From: Aptenodytes patagonicus
Lineage: Eukaryota; Chordata; Aves; Sphenisciformes; Spheniscidae
Assembly: GCF_965638725.1 (NCBI RefSeq)
Contig: NC_134976.1
Location: forward strand, 1 to 64,000
DNA: 64,000 nucleotides
Direction: 5' to 3'
The translations under genes were made by a program, and so were the position numbers. The notes beneath the pieces are model-generated. The model searched no databases. It had not been told where the DNA came from and was given only the letters and a program-made list of their open reading frames with translations. Numbering within the stretch: position 1 is the stretch's first letter; the number at the start of each line of letters is the position of its first letter. Positions 1-22,500 of this stretch are shown in pieces.

Positions 1-850
1 GGAGACATTTTGGGGGGGGTCGGAGCCTCTTGGGGGGAGGTCGGAGCCATTGGGGGGGGTCCAGAGCCATTGCGGGGGGGGGTCAGAGCCTTTTGGAGGG
101 GGTCGGGGCCATTGTGGGGGGGTCAGAGCCATTTTGGGGGGGGGCGGTTGGAGCCATTGGGGGGGGTCAGAGCCTTTTGGGGGGGATCAGAGCCATTAGG
201 GGGGGTCCAGAGACATTGCGGGGGGGTTCGGAGGCTTTTGGGGGGGGTCGGAGCCATTGGGGGGGGGGTCAGAGACATTTTGGGGGGGGTTGGAGCCTCT
301 TGGGGGAGGTCGGAGCCATTGGCCGGGGGTCCAGAGCCATTGCGGGGCGGGTCAGAGCCATTGTGGGGGGGTCGGAGCCATTGGGGGGTGGCCAGAGCCA
401 TTGGGGGGGGTGGCCAGAGCCATTTTGGGGGGGGTCGGAGCCATTGGGGGGTGGCCAGAGCCATTGGGGGGGGTGGCCAGAGCCATTTTGGGGGGGGTCG
501 GAGCCTTTGGGGGGGATCAGAGACATTTTGGGGGGTGATCAGAGCCATTGTGGGGGGGGGTCGGAGCAATTGGGAGGGGGTCCAGAGCCACTGGGGGGGG
601 GTCGGAGCTATTTGGGGGGGGGTCGGAGCCATTTGGGGGGGGTCGGAGCCCTTTTGGGGGGGGGGTCGGAGCTCTTTTGGGGGGGGGGGATCAGAGCCAT
701 TTTAGGGAGGGTCGGAGGCATTTCGGGAGGGTCGGAGCCATTGGGGGGGGTCGGAGCCATTTTGGGGGGGGGGGTTGGAGCCATTTCGGGGGGGGGGGGG
801 GCGGAGCCATTTCAGGGGGGGTGTCAGAGCCCCAGGGGGAGGCCGGGAAG
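1..850. repeat. G-rich minisatellite, about 20-bp unit
   Basis: Imperfect tandem units of roughly 18-22 bp, built from a GGGGGG run followed by TCGGAGCCATTTT or TCAGAGCCATT. They fill the TYK2 intron downstream (in gene sense) of the exon at 864-982. Because units are short and rarely contain stops, several frames are open for hundreds of bases; these are not genes. Nearly every unit has a run of five or more Gs on the plus strand, so G-quadruplexes are likely and long-read consensus may be unreliable. Confidence 0.9.
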
Positions 851-863
851 GTTTAGGCTTTAC

Positions 864-14147
<13,284 letters not shown>

Positions 14148-14387
14148 GGCGACGGCCCCCGAAGACGCCCCAGCTGCAGGGGGGGGGGGGGGAGGAACCC
14201 AAACCCAGTGAAATAAATAAAAACGAGCGTTGGCAAAGCACGGAGCGCCCCGCCACCGGTCCCTCCCGGTCGGGCAACCGGGCGCCCTCCGCCCCGACGC
14301 CGGGGTTTTACGCACCTCGCCGTCAGATGAAGCATAACTCGGTGCCGATCTCCGAAGGCGGCGGCGCGGGATGGGGGCTGTTGTCAC
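14148..14387 (-). other. TYK2: TYK2 5' untranslated exon sequence (partly putative)
   Basis: The first coding exon continues upstream of the ATG to an acceptor at 14174-14175, preceded by a long pyrimidine tract in gene sense, so 14148-14173 is 5' UTR. That acceptor implies at least one more upstream noncoding exon. A candidate is 14316-14387 (minus), with a CAG acceptor at its right edge and a GTGCGT donor at its left edge. A further candidate donor lies near 17602 in the CpG-rich promoter block. The outer exons are inferred from splice signals only. Confidence 0.4.
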
Positions 14388-16540
14388 CTGGGGCGGGGAG
14401 GGAGGGAGGGAGGGGGGGGGAAGCGATCCGTCGGTGAGACCGGGAAAGCCGGATCCCTCCGTGCCTCCCCACACCGCAGCGCCGGCATCGCTCCCCACCC
14501 CGCCCCGCCCCGCTCTTCTCCGCGGTCTCTCCCGGCAAAATCCGGCGCCTCTTCCCCGGCTCTTTTTTTTTTTGCTGACGAAGGCCAAACCAGATCTCAC
14601 TGCCGCGGCTCGACTTCCTCCGATGGCGGTAAACACCGCAGGGAGCTCTCGCTCAGGGCCAGGACTCTCAGGCGCCCTGGCTCTCTCGGCTTGGCGAGCT
14701 CGCCGCGCGCTCGCCGCGCCGCCGGGCAGGGCTTTTCGCCTTTTAAACGAACCCGGGGCTGCGAGAGAGCCGCGCCGAAGCGGCACCACACCCCCACACC
14801 TCCCCACTCCACCCCACCCAAAAAAAAAAAAACCAAACCAGCTTCGCCGCGCCGTATCGACGCCGAACACGACGCGGGGAGAAGGACCCGGCGGCTCTAT
14901 CTCCCGCCGGGGGACGGGATCGGCCCAACGCCGCCACCCCGGCGATACGGTGAAGGAAACCAACCTGCGGAGCTAAACCCCGGCACTTTGGGGGGGGGCC
15001 GGGGGGGGGGTGGTGGTTCAAAAGCCGCCTCGAGCATCGCGCCCTGCTCCCCACGTCCCCGCCACGAGGGTTTCCCCCAGCCCAACGGCCAGGGGAGCGA
15101 GCGGCGAGGCGAAACAAGCAGGTCTCGCCCCAAAAAGCCGCTGTTTTGGGTGCGGGGCGGCGTTTGGCTGGGGTACAAAAAAAAAAAAAACCAAACCACC
15201 CCACGAGAGATACCGAAAGAAGCCCCTTTTTCCAGGAATTTTATGCCGGGGCGGGGGTCTTCCCCCCTCAGGAAAGCGCCTCTCCCGATCCTCCCAAGGC
15301 GAAGCACGTGACGGCATTACTTCAGCTTCCGCCCGCAGGCGCGGAAAGATCCCGAAGCCAAACCTTGGCAGATTTCCCCCAATTCCCTCCTCGGGAGGAG
15401 AGCGGAATCCGAAAGAGGAGGCCCGCTCCGTCGGCTTCCTCGTTTCGGAAAAACCAGGGGAAGCCGGCCGAACTGGTCGCAGCACCCTGAAGCGGGTCGG
15501 CGGGAGCTCAGCACCCCCGAAAACGAGTTAGAAATAACCTTTCAAAGGCTTTTTTATTTTGGCATCCGAGCTCGGTGCCGACAAGCGGACAGGGCGAGAG
15601 GGCTCCGCAATTTGAGTCGGGGTGGAAAAACGGGCTCCGAAACGATTTGGATTTCCCCAAGCGACAGGTTGGCAAACAAAACAAACCCTCCACCAAACCC
15701 CCTGGAAAAGCCCGGAGCGATCCTCGCGCAGCAGGATCCAACCTTCCCCCCCCCGCCGTTACTCGTAACGGGGGCAAATGCTGACGCCTCAGGGCACAAA
15801 CCTTCCCGATTTCACCCCGATTTCGGCCTCCGCCGTCACCGTTTCTTCCACCCGGGCGTCGCGGGCTCCAAGCACAGGCCTGGTGGGGAGAGGGGAAGCG
15901 AGTTACGAGCCGTGCCTTGCAACCTCAGCACGGCCGCGCTCCCGAAAGACGCGGCCGGTGAGGATTTCGCCCGTCTCCGCTCCAGATCCGCACGCGCTCG
16001 GCCACGCCGAGGACTCGGGTCATCACCTGGGATAGATTTTGACCCGTTTCAGCCTCTCGGAGGGGTTTCACACACACACACACACACGCACAGAGTCAAG
16101 CCGCAGCCCCTCGAGCCTCCGGTCACAGCCCCGTGCTGCTAACGGCGCCCGCCGGCCCCCGTTTGCTCCCTGCCCCCGTGTTTTTGAGCGGAGAGCGGCG
16201 TACACGCGCGTTTTCTGCGCGTTCCCGAGGCGGCGGGGCAGAAAACCGCCCGGCCACCGGCATCGCCCGGCGCGAGAGGCTGGAAGAGGCCGCCCCCCCA
16301 CCACCACCACCCCCCCGAGAGCTAAAAGCGGCGGCGGTCCTTGGTCGTGGGGCGGCGTTAAACGGGGTGCAAAGTCCGGGGCTGGCCGGGAAAGGGCGAA
16401 GGGAAAGGCGGAAGCGCGGGGGCAGCGGGGCCCACCCGCCCCACGGTGGCAGGGGGACGGCGGGAGGGGAAGGCGGGCAGCTGCCGGTTGGTGCCGGCGC
16501 CCCTTCCCGCGGGCAGCCAAGGCCTAACGCCAGGCAACCG
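14388..16540. other. Gene-free G/C-rich stretch, probable TYK2 5' intron
   Basis: No coding exon is recognisable. It contains homopolymer A runs at about 14820 and 15177-15190, G/C homopolymers at about 14990-15010, and a (CA)n microsatellite at 16068-16092. Several long open frames on both strands reflect CpG-rich composition and have no recognisable domains. It most likely lies in the intron between the 5' UTR exons and first coding exon of TYK2. Confidence 0.5.
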
Positions 16541-17400
16541 TGTCCCCCCTCCCGTCCCCCCCCTCCCAGCCCCACACATCCAGGACCGCCCCCCCCCCCC
16601 CCCCGCCCCAGCCCCACGCATCCAGCCCCTCCACGTCTCCCAGCCCCACGCATCCTGACCCCCCCCACCGCCTTCCAACCTCAGGTACCCTGACGCCCCA
16701 CCCCAAAGCCCCTCAGCTTTGCTGAGGCACCCACATGCCCCATAGCGCCGGGGCCCCCAGCCCCACAGCCCCCGAGCCCCCACAGCCCCTGAGCCCCACC
16801 CCTGAGCCTCCTAGCCCCACACATCCTGAGACCCTCAGCCCCACAGAGCCTGACACCCCCACCCCGGAGCCCCTTAACCCCACACATCCTGACACCCCCA
16901 GCCCCCCACGCCCTGACCCCCAGCCCTGAGCCTCCTAGACCCACAGATCCTGAGACCCCCAGCCCCACAGATCCTGTGACCCCCGCCCCTGAGCCTCCTA
17001 GCCCCACATATCCTGACACCCCCACCCCGAACCTCCTAGCCCCACAGATCCCGACGCCCCCAGCCCCACATATCCTGAGACCACCACCCCGAGTCTCCGA
17101 GCCCCACACACCTTGGCACCCCCAGCCCCCCACGCCCTGACCCCCACCCCTGAGCCTCCTAGCCCCACAGATCCCGACGCCCCCAGCCCCACAGATCCTG
17201 GACCCCCACCCCGAGTCTCTGAGCCCCACACACCTTGACACCCCCAGCCCCCCACGCCCTGACCCCTACCCCTGAGCCTCCTAGCCCCACAGATCCCGAC
17301 GCCCCCAGCCCCACAGATCCTGGACCCCCACCCCGAGTCTCTGAGCCCCACATATCCTGACACCCCCAGCCCCACACATCCTCAGAGCCCCCCCCCAGAG
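16540..17400. repeat. C-rich minisatellite upstream of TYK2 coding region
   Basis: Tandem imperfect units of about 40 bp with the core AGCCCCACAGATCCTGAC followed by ACCCCCACCCC and GAGCCTCCT. Half-units alternate AGCCCCACA with CCCCCAGCCCC. On the minus strand it reads as Gly/Val/Leu-rich open frames, which are artefacts of the repeat. Confidence 0.9.
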
Positions 17401-17579
17401 CCTCTGACACCTCCCCCCCCCCCAGCTCCCCGATCCCACAGGCCCGGACACCCCCGCCCCTCACCCCACAGGCCCCGACGCTCCCCACGGGCCCCCGCCC
17501 CGCAGGCCCCGACCCCCAGCCCTCGTCCCTCGCCCCTCCCGGGCCCCCCAGCCCCGCACACACCGGCCCCCCCCGGCCC

Positions 17580-17830
17580 GGCCCCCCCCCCGGCTCGTAC
17601 CGGGCCCCGCTCCCCGCCGGCCCGGCCGCCGCTCCGGTTCCCTCCGCCCCGCAGAGCCGCCGCCTCCCATTGGGCCCGAGAGACGCGCGCTGCCATTGGC
17701 CCGCCGCCGCCACGCCCACACGCCTTCGCCCCATGGGCGGGGCGCGGAGCGCGGCCCCTCCCCGGCGAGGGTCGGCGGCAGCGGCTATTGGCTGCCGAGC
17801 GGGGAGGGGGAGGAGCCTGAGAGCGGGAGG
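17580..17830 (-). promoter_or_regulatory. TYK2: CpG-island promoter region of TYK2
   Basis: Dense CpG block with at least three ATTGG boxes (CCAAT in TYK2 sense) near 17668, 17695 and 17788, and GC boxes around 17735-17745. It sits between the TYK2 5' minisatellite and the E-box minisatellite. There is no TATA box, as expected for a CpG-island promoter. A candidate donor at about 17600 would give a short noncoding first exon. The transcription start is not determinable by eye. Confidence 0.55.
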
Positions 17831-17869
17831 GGAGAGGGCGGGGCAACAGCTGACCCAAAATAGGAGGCG

Positions 17870-18930
17870 GGGCCAGAGGGGGCACAGCTGGACCCAAACC
17901 GGGGGGCGGGGCCAGAGGGGGCACAGCTGGAGCCAAACCGGGGGGCACAGCTGGATCGGGGGCACAGCTGGACCCAAACCAGGGGGCACAGCTGGATCAG
18001 GGACACAGCTGGACCCAAACTGGGGGCACAGCTGGATCGGGGGCACAGCTGGACCCAAACCAGGGGGTGGGGCCAGAGGGGGCACAGCTGGACCCAAATC
18101 GAGGGGCGGGGCCAGAGGGGGCACAGCTGGACCCAAACCAGGGGCACAGTTGGATCGGGGGCACAGCTGGACCCAAACTGGGGGGCGGGGCCAGAGGGGG
18201 CACAGCTGGACCCAAACCGGGGGGCGGGGCCAGAGGGGGCACAGCTGGACCCAAATCGAGGGGCGGGGCCAGAGGGGGCACAGCTGGACCCAAACCGGGG
18301 GCACAGCTGGATCGGGGGGCAGAGCTGGACCCAAACCGGGGGCACAGCTGGATCGGGGGCACAGCTGGACCCAAATCAGGGGGGGGGCCAGAGGGGGCAC
18401 AGCTGGACCCAAACCAGGGGCACAGTTGGATCGGGGGCACAGCTGGACCCAAACTGGGGGGCGGGGCCAGAGGGGGCACAGCTGGACCCAAACCGGGGGC
18501 ACAGCTGGATCGGGGGGCAGAGCTGGACCCAAACCGGGGGCACAGCTGGATCGGGGGCACAGCTGGACCCAAATCAGGGGGGGGGGCCAGAGGGGGCACA
18601 GCTGGACCCAAACCGGGGGGCGGGGCCAGAGGGGGCACAGCTGGACCCAAACCAGGGGCGGGGCCAGAGGGGGCACAGCTGGACCCAAACCAGGGGGCGG
18701 GGCCAAGGACACAGCTGGATCGGGGGCACCGCTGGACCCAAACTGGGGGCACAGCTGGACAGCCCTGGGCACAGCTGGATCCGAACCGCGGGGGGGGCGC
18801 GGCTCACAGCTGGATGAGGGCAGGTTCCTACCCAGGCGGGGGGGGCCCCCACAGCTGGATCCAAACTGGAGGCAGAGCTGTAAGGGCTCACAGCTGGATC
18901 CAAGCCGGGGGCCACAGCTGGATGGAGAGG
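17870..18930. repeat. CAGCTG-bearing minisatellite between TYK2 and CDC37
   Basis: Roughly 35-40 copies (counted by eye) of a GCACAGCTGGA core. Alternating spacers give units of about 16-24 bp (GGATCGGGG type) and about 40 bp (GACCCAAACC plus GGGGCGGGGCCAGAGG type). Most units hold an E-box CAGCTG; the longer units also hold an Sp1-like GGGCGGGG. The array fills the intergenic space between the TYK2 promoter and the CDC37 3' end. Plus-strand frames reading 'HSWTQTGG' or 'QLDPN' are repeat artefacts. Confidence 0.92.
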
Positions 18931-19136
18931 CGGCCCCAGCCGACTGGGGGGGACCCCCACCCCAAATCCCTTCCCCCCCTCTGCCAGGGGAGGGGGGGCT
19001 GAACCCTCCGCCCCCCCCAGGAGCCAGCGGGGCAGGGGGTACCACCCCCCCCAGGAGGACTCCGGCTCGTCACCGTCCCCAAATCGTCCCCAAATCGCGT
19101 CGTGTGTGTCATCCCCCCCCCCCACTCCACACCCGG

Positions 19137-19506
19137 CTTCTTCAATCTCTCTTTATTCAACGCAACAGCCACCGCCGCCCCCCCCCCCCCCCCCCGGCGG
19201 TAACCGCCATTTCGCCTCCCCCCCACCCCCCCCGAACCCCCCCCAGGGCCGAGGAAGGGGGGGGGGGGGGGAAAGGGGGCACAAGCCACCACGAGTCTAT
19301 GGCATGTAAAGGGGGGGGGGGTGTGTGTGTGCGAGATGGAGGGGGACGGGGGGAGACCCCCCCCTTTACACCAGGTTTTTTTAGCTTTTACAGCAGGTTT
19401 TTAGCCTTTACACCGGTTTTTTTTCGCCTTTACACCGGTTTTTTTCGCCTTTACGCCAGGATGGGGGGTTTTTTTTTGCCCCCCCCCCCACCCCGCCCCC
19501 CCCAGC
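19137..19506 (-). terminator. CDC37: CDC37 3' UTR and poly(A) signal
   Basis: The minus strand has a canonical AATAAA at 19157-19152, about 350 bases past the CDC37 stop at 19507-19509. It is followed by a short non-repetitive stretch before the C-rich and minisatellite DNA. The UTR contains G/C homopolymers (19180-19260) and a short tandem repeat of TTTACACCGGTTTTTT type at 19368-19450. Confidence 0.75.
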
Positions 19507-22500
19507 TCACGCATTTCCTTTCTCCTCGTCGCCGTTTTCCTTCTTAATTTCTTCGTAAAGGGTTTCGCCGCCTCCTTTCTCGGCTCCCTCCCCGCTCTTG
19601 GCGTTGGGGACCCAGAGCCCCGAGTCGATGCAGCGCTGCATGTGGTATTTGGCCTCCTGGAAAGAGGAAGAGGAAGGGGGGGGGACGACACACCGCGACG
19701 ATGTCGTCCATCCCGTGTGTGTGTCGTGTGTGTGTCCCCCCCCCAGGGGTGGGGGAGGAAAAGAAATCCTCACCGTGGGATCCATTTTGCTGATCGTGTC
19801 CTGCAACATCTGGACGTCTTTGACGTCAAAGCATTTCTGCAGCTCCTGCGAGGCCGAAGAGAAAGTGGGGGGGGGGGGGTGTGTGACGGTGACGTGAACA
19901 CGACACGCACGCGAGGACCCCCCCTCCTCCCCCCCCCCCCACACACCTCCAGGACGTTAAACCGTGACCCAACTTTGCTGGTTTAGCCCTTCCCCCCCCC
20001 CCCCCCCCCAAAACCCGAACCCCCGAGGGCGCGGGGCGGTACTCACGGGCGGGAGGGACTCGTACACCTCCACGGGGTCGAGCCCGCCGGGGCCCAGCCG
20101 CTTCTGCCGCTCCTCTTCCTCGTACTCCTTCATCGCCTTCTCGATGCGCACCTTGGCTCGGCCCCGCACCCGCTCCTTGAAGGCTTCCAGCTCGTCGTTG
20201 AAGCCCTCCATGTACTGCTGGTCCGCTGTCTGGGGGGGGGGGGGGGGGCGTTCAGCTCCTGCTGGACCCCCATTTCCCCACCCCCGGACCCCCATTTCCC
20301 CGCCCCCGGACCCCCCATTTCCCCCCCCAACCCCCATTTGTCCCACCATTGACCCCCATTTCCCCACCCCCGACCCCCATTTCCCCGCCCCCGGACCCCC
20401 ATTCCCCCCCCCAACCCCCCATTTGTCCCACCATTGACCCCCATTTCCCCACCCCCGGACCCCCATTTCCCCGCCCCCGGACCCCCATTCCCCCCCCAAC
20501 CCCCATTTGTCCCCCCATTGACCCCCCATTCCCCCCCCCGACCCCCCATTTTCCCCCCCGGACCCCCCATTTGTCCCACCATTGACCCCCTTTGTCCCCC
20601 CTGAACCCCCATTTGTCATCCCCCCGGACCCCCCAGACCCCCATTTGTCCCCCCCAGACCCCCACTTTCCCCCCCAGACCCCCACTTGTGCCCCCCAGAC
20701 CCCCACTTGTGCCCCCATTGACCCCCATTCCCCCCCCGACCCCCCATTTCCCCCACCATTGACCCCCATTTCCCCCCCTGGACCCCCATTTGTCCCCCCT
20801 GGACCCCCCCAGACCCCCATTTGTGTCCCCCGGACCCCCATTTTTTCTCCTGGACCCCCATTTTCCCCCTGGACCCCCCCCAGACCCCCATTTTTCCTCC
20901 TGGACCCCCATTTGTGCCCCCCAGACCCCCATTTCCCCCCCCCAGACCCCCATTTTTCCTCCCTGGACCCCCATTTCTCCCCCCCAGACCCCCATTTGTC
21001 CCCCCCCAGACCCCCATTTCTTCCCTCCCCGGCTTCCCACCCGGCCGCATCTCTTCCACCCCCAAGCTGCCGAAAGCCGCGGCGGTGCCGGGGAGCCGGA
21101 AAACCACCTGCCTGGGGGACAAAGGGGGGGCGCCGGGGGGGGGGACGGGGACGACGGCGCAGGAGGGGGGCATCCAGCCCGGTTCTCACCTTAATTTTGG
21201 TGAAAAACTGCCTGAAACAAGCCCTGGGATCGACCTTCAGGCTCTTGGCCAGCTCCAGGATGAACTGCATGACGATGGTCTGGTGGGCCACCTGCTCCAT
21301 CAGGGCGTGTTTCTGCCGGCGGGGGGGGGACACACACACACACAGGGGGGGGGGACACGGGGGGGGGGGGGGGGGGGGAAGGGACGTGAGGCCAAATTCC
21401 CCCATCTCCGCATTCCTCAGGGAGGTCGGAGGAAATGGGGGGGGGGGGGGGGCTGGTTCCCAACCCCTTTTTGGGGTGGGGGGGCGGGAGAAATGCCGGC
21501 GGGCGGTCGGGGGGGGGGGGGGGGGGACAGACAACCCCCAAAAAAATCGAGTGCACCCCAAGTTTGTGGACGACACCCGAGTCGGGCGGGAGCGTGGGTC
21601 AGCTCGAGGGTAGATCCCAAGGGAAGGGATCCGGACAGGCTGGATCAACGAGGGGGTGTGGGGGGGGGGTCGAGGCCAAGGGGACAAGATTCAACCAGGT
21701 TCGACGCCGGATCCGGCACCGGGGTCGCCGCAACCCCACACAACGCTACCGGTTTGGGAAGAGGGGAGGGGGGGGGGTTCTGCGCCCCCCCCACCAGTCC
21801 CGCGCTTGGACGGGCAGCGTTAGCTTCGCGGTTGGACTCTACGACCTCAAAGGTCTTTTCCAACCGAAAGGATCCCCCCCCTCCCCCCCCGCCCCGGAAT
21901 TCCGCCTCCAGCTCCGGGTTCCGCAGCGCAGGAAAGAGCCGGAGCTGTCGGAGCGGGCGCGGAGGCGGCCACGGAGAGGATCCGAGGGCTGGAACCCCTC
22001 TGCCGTGAGGCCAGGCTGGGAGAGCCGGGGGTGTTCGGCCGGGAGAGGAGAAGGCTCCGGGGAGACCTTACCGCGCCTTTCGGTACCGATAAGAGCCGGG
22101 GACAGAGCTCTCGGTCGGGCCCGTAGCCCCGGGGCCGAGGGGGAACGGTTCCGAACGAAGAGAGGGGAGATTCAGACCGGACCCAAGGCCGGAATTCTTT
22201 ACGCCGAGGTGGCGAGAGGCCGGCCCGGCTCGCCCGGAGAGGCGGTGGGTGCCCCCTCCCTGGAAACGTTCAAGGTCAGGTCGGAGGGGGCTGCGAGCGA
22301 CCCGATGGGGGCGAAGACGTCCCCGCCCGCGGGTTGGGGGCAGGGGGGGGGTGTTGGACTGGATGAGCTCCGAGGTCCCTTCCCACCCGACCGCCCGTGA
22401 GCTCCCGCCCCGGCTCTGCGGGGCTCGAGGTGGGACTGTGCGTCCAGAGAAGAGCGGCGAAGCCGGCGAAGGGTCTGGAGAACAAGAGACGCGGCTGAGG

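Noticed and set aside
17870..18930. CRISPR-like array (regular repeats and spacers)
   Set aside because: Spacers are themselves repeats, there is no cas context, and the genome is vertebrate.
17159..19547. Frames over 600 codons on both strands
   Set aside because: They read through the CAGCTG minisatellite with 'HSWTQTGG' or 'GPAVPPLAPP' periodicity and overlap the CDC37 3' UTR.
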